Source: Lawsonibacter sp050943915
Lineage (GTDB): Bacteria; Bacillota; Clostridia; Oscillospirales; Oscillospiraceae
Direction: 5' to 3'
Length of the DNA stretch: 64,000 nt
NCBI GenBank assembly: GCA_050943915.1
Contig: JBMNQB010000002.1
Coordinates: 62,001 to 126,000 of the forward strand
The notes under the pieces are model-generated. The model saw nothing but the letters and a program-made list of their open reading frames with translations. It did no database searches and was not told the DNA's origin. The position numbers were made by a program, and so were the translations under genes. This document shows, piece by piece, positions 41,268 to 50,322 of this stretch. The stretch's first letter is position 1, and each line of letters begins with the position of its first letter.

Positions 41268-42553
41268 TGTGCTCCCTCCTCCCCTTCAAACCGGATCTCC
41301 ACCGCCCGGGCGTGGGCCGTCAGCCCCTCCCGGCGGGCGAACAGCCCCACCTTCCGATAGTCCCGCTCCAGGGCCTCCCGGGTGTAGTAGCTGAACTGAG
41401 ATTTTTTGATGAAATCGTCCACCGAGAGGGGGCTGTAAAACCGGGCGGTGCCCATGGTGGGCAGGGTGTGGTTGGGTCCGGCAAAATAGTCCCCCAGGGG
41501 CTCCGGATCATACCGCCCCAAAAAGATGGAGCCCGCGTTCCGGATCTGGCTGAGATAGTCGAAGGGCTGGTCCACACACAGCTCCAGGTGCTCCGGCGCG
41601 ATGCGGTTGGCCACCTGGATCCCCTCCTCCAAAGAGCGGGCCACGATGATCTTTCCGTTGCGCTCGATGGACTCCCGGGCAATGTCCGCCCGCTCCAGGC
41701 GGGACAGCTGGACCTCCAGTTCCCTGGCCACCTGCTCCGCCAGCGCGCGGGAGTCGGTGACCAGCACCGCGGAGGCCATCCGGTCGTGCTCCGCCTGGGA
41801 GAGCAGGTCCGCCGCCACCCAGGCCGGGTTGGAAGCCCCGTCGGCCAGCACCAGCACCTCGGAGGGACCGGCGATCATGTCGATGTTCACCTGGCCAAAG
41901 ACCTGCTTCTTCGCCTCGGCCACATAGGCGTTGCCCGGGCCCACGATCTTGTCCACCTGGGGAACGCTCTCCGTCCCATAGGCCAGGGCGGCGATGGCCT
42001 GGGCCCCTCCGCACTTGAAGATCCGGGTCACGCCGGCCACCTGAGCGGCGGCCAGAATGGCTGGGGACACCGCTCCGTCCCGGCCAGGGGGCGTGACCAT
42101 CACGATGTCCTCCACCCCGGCGATCTGGGCCGGGATGGCATTCATCAGTACGGTGGACGGATAGGAGGCGGTACCGCCTGGGACATAGATCCCCACCCGG
42201 GCCAGAGGAAGGATCCTCTGTCCCAGGATCACTCCGTCTCGCTGGGTCATCACAAAGCTCTCCCGCTTCTGCTTTGCGTGGTAGGCCCGGATGTTGTCCG
42301 CCGCCTCCCGCAGGACGGCCAGGAACTCCGGCTCCACCTGCTCTAGGGCGGCCTCCAGCTCCGCCCCGGTCACGCTCAGGCCGGACAGCTCCGCCCCGTC
42401 GAAGCGGCGGGCATACTCGTACAGGGCGCGGTCCCCCTCCGCCCGGACTGTCCGGATGATGTCGGCCACCGGCGCGGACACATCCCGCACCTCGTCACGG
42501 CGGAGGAAGATCTCCTGGTCCTGTATGGCATTGAGGTCATAGATCTGAATCAT
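41264..42553 (-). CDS. hisD: Histidinol dehydrogenase
   Basis: A 429-residue zinc enzyme that oxidises histidinol to histidine in two NAD-linked steps. VGIYVPGGTASYPSTVLM, the zinc and base segments LLSQAEHD, IAPEHLEL and FAGPNHTLPT are all present. Full length for the family. Ten bases after hisG and overlapping hisH. Confidence 0.97.
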   Translation of the reverse strand: MIQIYDLNAIQDQEIFLRRDEVRDVSAPVADIIRTVRAEGDRALYEYARRFDGAELSGLSVTGAELEAALEQVEPEFLAVLREAADNIRAYHAKQKRESFVMTQRDGVILGQRILPLARVGIYVPGGTASYPSTVLMNAIPAQIAGVEDIVMVTPPGRDGAVSPAILAAAQVAGVTRIFKCGGAQAIAALAYGTESVPQVDKIVGPGNAYVAEAKKQVFGQVNIDMIAGPSEVLVLADGASNPAWVAADLLSQAEHDRMASAVLVTDSRALAEQVARELEVQLSRLERADIARESIERNGKIIVARSLEEGIQVANRIAPEHLELCVDQPFDYLSQIRNAGSIFLGRYDPEPLGDYFAGPNHTLPTMGTARFYSPLSVDDFIKKSQFSYYTREALERDYRKVGLFARREGLTAHARAVEIRFEGEEGAQ

Positions 42554-42563
42554 AGCGGTCCCC

Positions 42564-43181
42564 TCACAGGTTTTTCTCCAGGGCGTCCCGCATCCGCAGG
42601 ACCTCCTGGTGCTTGAATTTATAGCTCACCTTGTTGCAGATGAACCGGGCGCTGATGTCCACGATGGTCTCCAGAGGGGCCAGGTGGTTCTCCAGCAGTG
42701 TCTTACCCGTCTCCACGATGTCCACGATCACATCGGACAGCCCCAGGATGGGGGCCAGTTCGATGGAGCCGTTGAGTTTGATGATGTCGATGTCCCGGGA
42801 CCGGGACTCATAGTACTCCCCGGCGATGTGGGGGAACTTGGTCGCCACGCGGAGGGTCTTGTTGGGGTCGTCATAAAAGTCCTCCGGACCGGCCACGCAC
42901 ATCCGGCACCGCCCCAGCTTCAGGTCCAGCAGCTCGTACACATCGGGCCGGTACTCCAGCAGGATGTCCCGGCCTGCGATGCCCACATCGGCCGCCCCCC
43001 GCTCCACATAGATGCTCACGTCCGAGGGCTTGACCCAGAAGTAACGGACGCCCTTCTCCGGATTCTCAAAGGTGAGCTTCCGGTTTTTCTCCAAAATCGC
43101 GGGGCAGTCATAGCCGGCTGCGGCCAGCGTCTCATAGGCCGTCTCCCCCAGCCGCCCCTTGGGCAGCGCCACGTTGATCAT
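42564..43181 (-). CDS. hisG: ATP phosphoribosyltransferase, short form
   Basis: A 205-residue HisG lacking the C-terminal regulatory domain; this short form works as a complex with HisZ. NVALPKGRLGETAYETL, VSIYVERGAADVGIAGRDIL and ELAPILGLSDVIVDIVETGKTL (shared ends seen) are the substrate-binding segments. It catalyses the first and usually feedback-inhibited step. The ATG overlaps the hisZ stop by four bases, matching the need for equal amounts of the partners. Confidence 0.96.
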   Translation of the reverse strand: MINVALPKGRLGETAYETLAAAGYDCPAILEKNRKLTFENPEKGVRYFWVKPSDVSIYVERGAADVGIAGRDILLEYRPDVYELLDLKLGRCRMCVAGPEDFYDDPNKTLRVATKFPHIAGEYYESRSRDIDIIKLNGSIELAPILGLSDVIVDIVETGKTLLENHLAPLETIVDISARFICNKVSYKFKHQEVLRMRDALEKNL

Positions 43182-44257
43182 GTCAGCACCTCCTCCGGGC
43201 CGATCCCGTCTGTGTACCGGACTTTCTTCCGGCAGCGCACCGGACAGGGCTGCCCCGTCTCCCGCTCACAGCGGACCGACCTGCCCTCCTGCCGCAGCCG
43301 CTCGGCGAAGGCGGCCAGCTTCACCAAATCCGCGTCCGGCCCATAGGTCAGCAGCACATCGGCATCGTACTGCCGCTCCTGTCCAAAGAACTGCTCCAGC
43401 CGCCCCATATACAGGGCAAAGCCGATGGCCCCCACCTCCTTGCCCATCTTCCGGGGGAGGTTGTCATACCGCCCGCCGGACAGGACCGGAAACGGGATCT
43501 TGGGCAGAAAGCCCTGAAAGATCACGCCGTTGTAGTAGTCCATACTGTTCACCAGGGAGAAGTCCAGCCTGACCTGCCCGTTGAGGCCGAAGGACTCCAG
43601 AATGGAGGCCGTGACGGACAGCTGCCGCAGAGCCTCCCAGCTGGCGTTGTTCCGGGCCAGCGCTCCCGCCTGGGCGATTCCCTCCTTCAACGGGGCGTAG
43701 ATCTCCATCAGCTGCACCAGATCGTCCGCGTCCCGGCGCTGGAGCTCCCCCTGCCCGGCCATGGCCTGGATGCCGGGGACGTTCTTTTGGGCCAGCAGGG
43801 CCAGCACCCGCTCCCGCCGTATGCCGGTCAGCCCCATGCAGTCCAGCAGGCCGCCCACAAAGCTCACGTCGGACAGGTCCAGCACATAGTCCTCTGAGAT
43901 GGTCCGGAGGGACTTGGCCGCCAGGACGATGACCTCCGCCTCCGCGTAGGGGTCGATCTGCCCCACCGACTCAACCCCCACCTGGAGGATCTCCCGAAAG
44001 GTCCCGCCGGTCTCCCGGTATACATTCTCGTTGTAGTACACCTTCTCGCTGTCCCCGCTGTTGTTCTTCATAATGGACAGGGTGATGTCCGGCTTCAGCG
44101 CCTTGAGTGATCCGTCTCCATCGGTAAAGGTGATGATGTGTCCCTTTTTCAAAAAATCCTTGTTCTGGGCATACAGGTCATAGTCCTCAAACTTGGACAT
44201 CCGGAATTTCCGATACCCGTACTCCTCATATAACTGATTCAACTGTTCCTTCAGCAT
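43178..44257 (-). CDS. hisZ: ATP phosphoribosyltransferase regulatory subunit
   Basis: A 359-residue paralogue of histidyl-tRNA synthetase lacking aminoacylation ability and the anticodon domain function. LKPDITLSI, YYNENVYRE and DYYNGVIFQGF followed by LSGGRYDNL are remnants of the HisRS core. It binds short HisG and confers histidine feedback. GGAG is five bases before the ATG. It lies between hisB and hisG in the operon. Confidence 0.93.
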   Translation of the reverse strand: MLKEQLNQLYEEYGYRKFRMSKFEDYDLYAQNKDFLKKGHIITFTDGDGSLKALKPDITLSIMKNNSGDSEKVYYNENVYRETGGTFREILQVGVESVGQIDPYAEAEVIVLAAKSLRTISEDYVLDLSDVSFVGGLLDCMGLTGIRRERVLALLAQKNVPGIQAMAGQGELQRRDADDLVQLMEIYAPLKEGIAQAGALARNNASWEALRQLSVTASILESFGLNGQVRLDFSLVNSMDYYNGVIFQGFLPKIPFPVLSGGRYDNLPRKMGKEVGAIGFALYMGRLEQFFGQERQYDADVLLTYGPDADLVKLAAFAERLRQEGRSVRCERETGQPCPVRCRKKVRYTDGIGPEEVLT

Positions 44258-44269
44258 GGCGTCTCCCGT

Positions 44270-44857
44270 TTACAGCATCCCTTTGGTGGATGGAATTTCG
44301 TCCCGGAACCGGGGATCGGTCTCCGCCGCCTCCCGCAGGGCGCGGCCCAGGGCCTTGAAGGCCCCCTCCACAATGTGGTGGGAGTTGCGTCCCGCCAGCT
44401 TCCGCAGGTGGAGGGTCAGCCTGGCGTTGGCCGCGAAGGCCCACATAAACTCATAGACCAGCTGGGTGTCAAAGGCGCCGATCTTCTCCGTGGGAATGGC
44501 CAGCTCCTCGTAGTACCCGCCCCGGCCGGACAGGTCCACAGCGCACAGGATCAGGGCCTCGTCCATGGGCAGGCACAGGGAGGCGTACCGCCGCACCCCC
44601 CGCTTCTCCCCCAGTGCCTGGTCAAAGGCCTGGCCCAGGGCGATGCCGATGTCCTCCACGCTGTGGTGGTCGTCCACCTGGGTGTCTCCATCACAGGTCA
44701 GCTCCAGATCCATCCCCCCGTGGCGGGCCAGCAGGGTGAGCATATGGTCCAGAAAGCCCACGCCGGTCCGGATCTGGCTCTCCCCCCGTCCGTCCAGATT
44801 CAGGGAGAGGCGGATGTCCGTCTCATTGGTCTTTCGCGCGATCTCTGCCGTTCTCAT
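44270..44857 (-). CDS. hisB: Imidazoleglycerol-phosphate dehydratase
   Basis: A 195-residue manganese enzyme, monofunctional (no phosphatase domain). Metal-binding histidine motifs are GFLDHMLTLLARHG, DDHHSVEDIGIALG and HIVEGAFKALGRAL. Its ATG overlaps the hisC stop by four bases. The missing phosphatase activity is supplied by the PHP protein at 37544. Confidence 0.97.
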   Translation of the reverse strand: MRTAEIARKTNETDIRLSLNLDGRGESQIRTGVGFLDHMLTLLARHGGMDLELTCDGDTQVDDHHSVEDIGIALGQAFDQALGEKRGVRRYASLCLPMDEALILCAVDLSGRGGYYEELAIPTEKIGAFDTQLVYEFMWAFAANARLTLHLRKLAGRNSHHIVEGAFKALGRALREAAETDPRFRDEIPSTKGML

Positions 44858-45909
44858 ACAAACTCCCTCAGCTTCTCCAGTAAAATATCCATCTGCTCCC
44901 GTGTCCCAATGGTGATCCGGTTGTAGTCCCGGATGCGCTCCTTGTCAAAATGGCGCACCAGGACCCCCCGCTCCTTCAGCCGGCGGTAGACGTCCGCCCC
45001 CTCTGTCCCGGGCTTCCTGGCAAACAGGAAGTTCGACTGGGAGGGCAGGACCGTAAAGCCCAGCTTCTCCAGTTCCCGGGCGGTGTAGGCCCGCGTCTCC
45101 ATGATCGTTTGACAGTTTTTGTCGTAGTATGCCTGCTCCGCCAGGGCCTGCGCCCCGGCCTTCAGGGTCAGGCGGTTGACATTATAGGGGTTGGTGGAAA
45201 ATTTGATGGTCTCCAGGTCCTGGATGAGGGCCGCGTCTCCGATGGCGTATCCCAGCCGGGCCCCGGCCATGGACCGGGATTTGGAATAGGTCTGCACCAC
45301 CAGCAGATTGGGGTACCGTCCGGTAAGAGACACGCAGCTCTCTCCGCCGAAGTCCACATACGCCTCGTCCAGCACCACCACACAGTCGGGATTTGCCTGG
45401 AGGATCCCCTCCACCTGAGCCCGGCTCAGGGCCAGCCCTGTGGGGGCGTTTGGATTTGCGATCACGATGGTCCTGTGCAGGCCGTAATAATCCTCCGGTT
45501 CCAGGGTGAAGTCCTCCCTCAGCGGAACGATCTGGACGGGGATGTGGTACAGATCGGCAAACACCGGGTAGAAGCCATAGGTTATATCCGCAAAGGCCAC
45601 TCCCCGCCCGTCGGCGGCGTAGGCCAGAAAGGCAAAGTTCAGCGCCTCATCCGAGCCGTTCCCCACAAAAATGTTGGCCGGCTCCACGCCGTACCGCTCC
45701 GCCAGGGCCGCCTTGAGGACCTTGGCCTCCGGATCGGAGTAGAGCCGCAGGTCGGCGGCCTCCCGGGCGTTGAGGGCGGCGATCACGCCAGGTGAGGGCG
45801 GATAGGGGGATTCATTGGTATTCAGCTTGACATACTGCTGGTCCTGGGGCTGCTCTCCGGGGGTATAGGGGACCAGCCGGTCCAGGCTGCGGTTGAAAAA
45901 GCGGGACAT
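44854..45909 (-). CDS. hisC: Histidinol-phosphate aminotransferase
   Basis: A 351-residue fold-type I PLP enzyme. LNTNESPYPPSP (29-40) begins the substrate site, NPNAPTGL is at 152-159, DEAYVDF at 181-187, and the PLP lysine is Lys210 in TYSKSRSMAGARLGY. It is the first gene of the operon; AGAGGAGG is seven bases before the ATG. A strong promoter with a possible operator lies just upstream. Confidence 0.96.
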   Translation of the reverse strand: MSRFFNRSLDRLVPYTPGEQPQDQQYVKLNTNESPYPPSPGVIAALNAREAADLRLYSDPEAKVLKAALAERYGVEPANIFVGNGSDEALNFAFLAYAADGRGVAFADITYGFYPVFADLYHIPVQIVPLREDFTLEPEDYYGLHRTIVIANPNAPTGLALSRAQVEGILQANPDCVVVLDEAYVDFGGESCVSLTGRYPNLLVVQTYSKSRSMAGARLGYAIGDAALIQDLETIKFSTNPYNVNRLTLKAGAQALAEQAYYDKNCQTIMETRAYTARELEKLGFTVLPSQSNFLFARKPGTEGADVYRRLKERGVLVRHFDKERIRDYNRITIGTREQMDILLEKLREFV

Positions 45910-45940
45910 ATCGCGCCCTCCTCTTTTGTATTCTATTTCA

Positions 45941-45952
45941 TTAGTTCGCTAA
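45941..45952. promoter_or_regulatory. Possible TrpR/HisR-type operator in the his promoter
   Basis: TTAGTTCGCTAA is an inverted repeat with four-base arms and a four-base centre, placed about 13 bases downstream of the -10 box. Its layout resembles TrpR-family sites (CTAG-N4-CTAG). The repressor is not in the window; the assignment is inference. Confidence 0.4.
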
Positions 45953-45964
45953 AGAGATGGTGTA

Positions 45965-45993
45965 ATCATACTCGCATCCAGGCGGTTTGTCAA
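45965..45993 (-). promoter_or_regulatory. Promoter of the his operon
   Basis: On the minus strand, -35 TTGACA (45993-45988) and -10 TATGAT (45970-45965), 17 bases apart. The leader to hisC is only about 50 bases and contains no T-box. Confidence 0.88.
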
Positions 45994-46096
45994 GAAAAAC
46001 TTTTGCCAAAAAACGGGGGCTTCCGACATATCCTCCCCCACAGCATACAAAAGCTCCGTCCGGCAGGGCCGATGACTGCGGCGTCAAAGAAGGAAG

Positions 46097-46125
46097 TTGC
46101 GATATTTTCCTCTCCGTGGTACCAT
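46097..46125 (+). promoter_or_regulatory. Possible promoter of pepF
   Basis: TTGCGA and TACCAT are separated by 17 bases, with the pepF ATG 38 bases downstream. Only a moderate match to consensus. Confidence 0.4.
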
Positions 46126-46162
46126 ACTGTTATCATCTTGCATCCATAGGAGGTCTCTCATC

Positions 46163-47971
46163 ATGTCCCAGCAGAAAATCATTCCGGAGCGTTCCGCCAT
46201 CCCCCAGCCCGATACCTGGAACACCGCCGACCTGTATCCCTCAGACCAGGCGTGGCAGGAGGACTTCGTCCGCCTCCAGGGCCTCACCACCCGGCTGGCG
46301 GAGTATGAGGGCCGCCTGGGCGGGAGTGCCGCCGTCCTCTACGGCTTTTTGACCCTGGAGCAGGAGGCCGGCGAGCTTCTGGTCCGGCTGATGGACTACG
46401 CCCAGCGACGGAGCGACGAGGACACCCGCGTCCCGGAGTACCAGGCCATGGTAGGCCGGATTACCACCCAGTATGTGGAGCTGTCCCGGGCCACTGCCTT
46501 TGAGGTCCCGGAACTTCTGCGCCTTGCCGATCAGACGCTGGAGGAGTTTTACCGGCAGGAGCCCCGGCTGGAGCTGTTCCGCCGGTATCTCCACAACATC
46601 CAGCGCCGCAGGGCCCACACCCTGTCCGACTGCGAGGAGCGTCTGCTGGCCGCCGCCGGAGAGCTGGCCCAGTCCCCGGACGACATCTTCTCCAAGCTGT
46701 CCGACGCCGACCTCACCTTCCCCGACGCCGTGGACGGACAGGGCGGCCGCCACCCGCTGTCCAACGGCTCCTTCACCCTGCTCATGTCCAGCGAGGACCG
46801 CGCCCTGCGCCGCTCCGCCTTCCAGAACCTGTACGCCGTCTACGGAGGGGTCAAAAACACCCTGGCCGCCACTCTGAACGCCCAGGTCAAGCAGCTCCAG
46901 TTCTTCTCCTCCGCCCGGCACTATCCCAGCGCTTTGGCTGCCTCTCTGGACGGCACCCACGTCCCGGTGGAGGTCTACCACAATCTCATCTCCACCGTCC
47001 GGGCCAACCTGGACAAGATGCACCGCTATGTCCGTCTGCGGAAAAAGCTGCTGGGCCTGGAGGAGCTGCACTTCTATGACGTGTACGCCCCCATGGTCTC
47101 CGGGGTAGACGCCAGGATCCCCTATGCCGACGCCCGGGAGACGGTCTATCAGGCCATGGCCCCCCTGGGGGCCGACTACCAGGCCATCCTCCGGGAGGGG
47201 CTGGACAGCCGCTGGATCGACGTCTATGAAAATGTGGGAAAGCGGTCCGGCGGCTATATGGCCGGCTCGCTGGTCCACCCCTATATCCTGCTCAACTATC
47301 AGGACGATCTGGACAGTATGTTCACTCTGGCTCATGAACTGGGCCACGCGGTCCACTCCTATCTGTCCAACAGGACGCAGCCCACGGTGTACCGGGACTA
47401 TGTGATCTTTGTGGCTGAGGTGGCCTCCACCTGCAACGAGGCCCTTCTGATGGAGCATCTGCTCCAGAGCACCCAGGACCGGCGGCGGCGGGCGTGGCTG
47501 CTCAACCACTTCCTGGAGCAGTTCAAGGGTACCCTGTACCGCCAGACCATGTTCGCCGAATTTGAACTGCGCATCGGTCAGCTGGCCGCCCAGGGGGAGA
47601 CCCTCACCGCCGACCTCCTCAGCCGGGAGTACCGGGCGTTGAACGAGGACTACTTCGGCCCTGATATGGTCATCGACGACGAGATCGCCCTGGAGTGGGC
47701 CCGGATCCCCCACTTCTACTACAACTACTATGTGTTCCAGTACGCCACCGGCTACTCCGCCGCCATCGCCCTCTCCCGCCGCATCCTGAAGGAGGGCGCC
47801 CCCGCGGTGAAGGACTATCTGGGCTTCCTGTCCGGCGGATGCAGCCAAGACCCCATCGACCTGCTCCGGGGGGCCGGCGTGGACATGGCCTCTCCCCAGC
47901 CCATCCAGGCCGCTTTGGACCTGTTCGGCCAGCTTCTGGACGAGATGGAGGAGCTGACCCGTCAGAACTGA
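46163..47971 (+). CDS. pepF: Oligoendopeptidase F, M3 family
   Basis: A 602-residue cytosolic zinc oligopeptidase. The HExxH zinc motif is in FTLAHELGHAVHSYLS (near residue 395) and the third ligand Glu in EVASTCNEALL about 25 residues on. The N-terminal PepF helical domain and the C-terminal HFYYNYYVFQYATG are typical. It degrades short peptides, possibly including signal peptides. TAGGAGG is nine bases before the ATG at 46163; the frame extends upstream into the promoter. Divergent from the his operon. Confidence 0.95.
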   Translation: MSQQKIIPERSAIPQPDTWNTADLYPSDQAWQEDFVRLQGLTTRLAEYEGRLGGSAAVLYGFLTLEQEAGELLVRLMDYAQRRSDEDTRVPEYQAMVGRITTQYVELSRATAFEVPELLRLADQTLEEFYRQEPRLELFRRYLHNIQRRRAHTLSDCEERLLAAAGELAQSPDDIFSKLSDADLTFPDAVDGQGGRHPLSNGSFTLLMSSEDRALRRSAFQNLYAVYGGVKNTLAATLNAQVKQLQFFSSARHYPSALAASLDGTHVPVEVYHNLISTVRANLDKMHRYVRLRKKLLGLEELHFYDVYAPMVSGVDARIPYADARETVYQAMAPLGADYQAILREGLDSRWIDVYENVGKRSGGYMAGSLVHPYILLNYQDDLDSMFTLAHELGHAVHSYLSNRTQPTVYRDYVIFVAEVASTCNEALLMEHLLQSTQDRRRRAWLLNHFLEQFKGTLYRQTMFAEFELRIGQLAAQGETLTADLLSREYRALNEDYFGPDMVIDDEIALEWARIPHFYYNYYVFQYATGYSAAIALSRRILKEGAPAVKDYLGFLSGGCSQDPIDLLRGAGVDMASPQPIQAALDLFGQLLDEMEELTRQN

Positions 47972-47990
47972 GCAGGCCCCAGAAAACAAG

Positions 47991-48034
47991 ACGCGCTTCC
48001 CTGTATGCACAGCTGCATACGGGGAAGCGCGTTT
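47991..48034. terminator. Terminator between pepF and recO
   Basis: A 19-bp stem (47991-48009 with 48014-48032) with one G-U pair and loop CAGC, ending in TTTT on the plus strand and followed by CTTGTTTTC on the minus strand. It can serve both converging genes. Confidence 0.9.
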
Positions 48035-48062
48035 TGCACAGATGGGCCAGCTCCGTCCCCGG

Positions 48063-48830
48063 TCACAGGCGGTCCGGCGGGGTCAGAGTCAGGCTCTTGT
48101 AAAAATCCAGGGTGCGGAATCCCCGCTCCAACTGGGTGAGCAGATAGGCCTCCGCCACCCCGGCCAGCGTCTCCAGCCCCGCGCCGTCCAGGCGGAAGGA
48201 GAACAGCCGTTTCGGGTCTCCGTAGACAATGTGGCGCATCGCCGCCAGAGAGCCGCTGTCCAGGGGCAGAGAGATCCCCTCCCCCACAGAACCCCGGCAG
48301 CCCACGCAGTGGAGCACACCCTCCCGCAGATGGAAGCGGGGCTCCTCCGGGGTGGGACAGCCGCACACCGCACAGGCGTCCAGCAGGGGCTCATAACCCG
48401 CCAGACACATGGCCCGCAGCTCAAAGGCCGCCTTCACCAGCCCCAGAGGCCGGTCCAGCCGGTCCAGGGCATGGAGGCTGTTCAGCAGCAGGGAGAGCAG
48501 CTCCGGACAGGGTAACCCCTCCACCGCCAGCAGCTCTGTTACCTCGGCAAAATAACAGCCCAGAGAAAATTTCTCCAGATCCTCCCTCATCCCGCGAAAT
48601 TCCCGGTCTACCGCCGCCTCCTGGACAGTCCAGCGGCCCCGGTACTCGTACAGCACCACATCGGACCACACCAGCAGTTGGCTGCCCGCGGCGATGGGGC
48701 TCCCCTTTCTCCGGCAGCCCCGGGCGGAGGCGGTGAGCCGCCCCGCCTCCTGGGTGAGCAGTGTCAGGATCTTATCTGACTCCTTGTAGGCGGTCTCCCG
48801 CAGGACAAGGGCCTTGGTTTGCAGGTGCAT
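48063..48830 (-). CDS. recO: DNA repair protein RecO
   Basis: A 255-residue recombination mediator. The N-terminal OB fold starts LQTKALVLRETAYKESDKIL; a four-cysteine zinc site (CAVCGCP near 152, HCVGC near 174) lies in the helical C-terminal domain. It helps load RecA on SSB-coated DNA with RecR. GGAGG is eight bases before the ATG. In many Firmicutes recO directly follows era; here 512 bases of non-coding sequence separate them. Confidence 0.93.
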   Translation of the reverse strand: MHLQTKALVLRETAYKESDKILTLLTQEAGRLTASARGCRRKGSPIAAGSQLLVWSDVVLYEYRGRWTVQEAAVDREFRGMREDLEKFSLGCYFAEVTELLAVEGLPCPELLSLLLNSLHALDRLDRPLGLVKAAFELRAMCLAGYEPLLDACAVCGCPTPEEPRFHLREGVLHCVGCRGSVGEGISLPLDSGSLAAMRHIVYGDPKRLFSFRLDGAGLETLAGVAEAYLLTQLERGFRTLDFYKSLTLTPPDRL

Positions 48831-49144
48831 GAGACGCGCCTCCTATGTACTGCGGGCTTCAGACATCCCGCAGGGTGTTTGGGCCGCCCGGCCCAGAGGG
48901 GCGGACCGCACCGGAAACCGGCGGTGTTCCCTGCTCCCCCCGGCTCCCGGCCAGGGCCAGGAACGCCTCTGGCAGCCCGGTTTTACAAAATAATTCCCAC
49001 AGTCCTGACTCGTCCACAGCCAGCCCTCCCGTTCTGTCGTCTGCCGTTAGGCTGGCTGTTTTCCCATGCCGCTATGACCGGGAAATGTTAGTCTGCTTCT
49101 TTTTCCAGTTCCCGCCGGACCAGTCTCCTGGCGATGGAAAATGC
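48831..49144. other. Gap between recO and era, no gene seen
   Basis: No convincing reading frame on either strand. The one notable structure is CAGCCAGCC (49017-49025) with GGCTGGCTG-TTTT (49050-49062) on the plus strand, a large-loop hairpin with a T run that could be a terminator of an unseen plus-strand transcript. The rest shows nothing I can name. Confidence 0.5.
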
Positions 49145-49397
49145 CTGGATCCGCCGATGGATTATCCCGCCAATTTGTCCCACAAAAGCTGCCGCTTTTG
49201 CGGGGGCCCGTTTTGGATTTTGTCCCGGGGAAGAAACTCCCCCGGGACCAAGGTTTTTCCTCCGGAAAAACACTTGTACGCGTGAAAGCGCGGCTCGCAT
49301 ACGCTCGCAAAGAAAATTGGCTCGTCAGATACCGCCTCTCTGTTACTCCTTGCGGTAGCCGAAATTCTGGATCGCCGATGGATTATCCCGCCAATTT
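49145..49397 (-). repeat. era 3'-end duplication with structured insert
   Basis: The 31 bases 49367-49397 (era codons around NWRDNPSA) recur at 49145-49176 with one extra C. The 190 bases between include the last era codons and then two strong hairpins: 49249-49276 (CAAGGTTTTTCC arms) and 49223-49247 (TCCCGGGG arms). CGCGTACAAG, hairpin, CTTGG, hairpin on the minus strand parallels the dgt-dnaG insert. Confidence 0.9.
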
Positions 49398-50239
49398 TCT
49401 TTGACCTTCACCCAGGTCTGGAGATACACCTTGGTCCCCATGAACCGCTCCATATCCTGCCGGGCCAGGGTGGACACCTTTTTCAGCATGGCCCCCCCCT
49501 TGCCGATGATAATGCCCTTGTGGCTGTTCTTCTCACAGTAGATGGTGGCGTCGATCTCGATGACCTCGTCGTCCCGCTCGGAGAATTTGGTGATCTCCAC
49601 CGCCGTGCCGTGGGGGATCTCTTTGTCCAGGCACAGCAGCAGCTTCTCCCTTAAAATCTCCGCCATGATCTGCCGCTCCGGCTGGTCGGTGACCATGTCC
49701 TCGGGGAACAGCTGGGGGCCCTCCGGAAGGAAGCCCTCCAGCACGCCCAGCAGTTCGTCCACACCCTCGCCGCTCTTGGCGGAGATGGGCACCACGGCGG
49801 TGAAGTCGTGGGCCTGTCCATAGACCTGGATGACCTCCAGCAGCTTCTCCTTGTGCTCCAGGGTGTCCACCTTATTGATGACCAGTACCGAGGGGCACCC
49901 CAGGCTTTTGATCCGGGCAATCAGCTCCCGCTCCGGGTCGCCGATGTTGGGGATGGGCTCCACCAGAAGCAGCACGCCGTCCACGTCGGCCACGCTCTCC
50001 TTCACCACGTTGACCATGTAGTCCCCCAGGCGGGTGCGGGCCCGGTGCAGGCCGGGGGTGTCCACAAAGACGAACTGGCTCTCCCCCCGGTTCAGGATGG
50101 CACAGATCCGGCTGCGGGTGGTCTGTGGCTTGTTGGTGACGATGGCCACCTTCTCCCCCACCAGGGCGTTGGTCAGAGTGGACTTGCCCACGTTGGGCCG
50201 GCCGCACAGGGTGATGATGCCGGATTTTTTGATTGTCAT
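49343..50239 (-). CDS. era: GTPase Era
   Basis: A 298-residue GTPase needed for 16S rRNA maturation and 30S assembly. G1 is GRPNVGKS at 13-20, G3 DTPG at 60-63 and G4 NKVD at 122-125. The C-terminal KH domain has GIIIGKGGAMLKKV and ends VKENWRDNPSAIQNFGYRKE-like, normal for the family. GAGG lies eight bases before the ATG. It belongs to the yqfC-yqfD-phoH-ybeY cluster upstream, with two small membrane-protein genes in between. Confidence 0.97.
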   Translation of the reverse strand: MTIKKSGIITLCGRPNVGKSTLTNALVGEKVAIVTNKPQTTRSRICAILNRGESQFVFVDTPGLHRARTRLGDYMVNVVKESVADVDGVLLLVEPIPNIGDPERELIARIKSLGCPSVLVINKVDTLEHKEKLLEVIQVYGQAHDFTAVVPISAKSGEGVDELLGVLEGFLPEGPQLFPEDMVTDQPERQIMAEILREKLLLCLDKEIPHGTAVEITKFSERDDEVIEIDATIYCEKNSHKGIIIGKGGAMLKKVSTLARQDMERFMGTKVYLQTWVKVKENWRDNPSAIQNFGYRKE

Positions 50240-50322
50240 AAGATGATCCTCACTTTCTTGTATTCAGGGGATGCGAGCATTTTTTCTCCCCCAGGTGTGT
50301 GTAACCCTACATTCTCTTTTGC

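Noticed and set aside
49047..49310. An 87-residue minus-strand frame after era
   Set aside because: It reads through the structured insert and the duplicated era fragment in another frame; no signal, domain or ribosome binding site.
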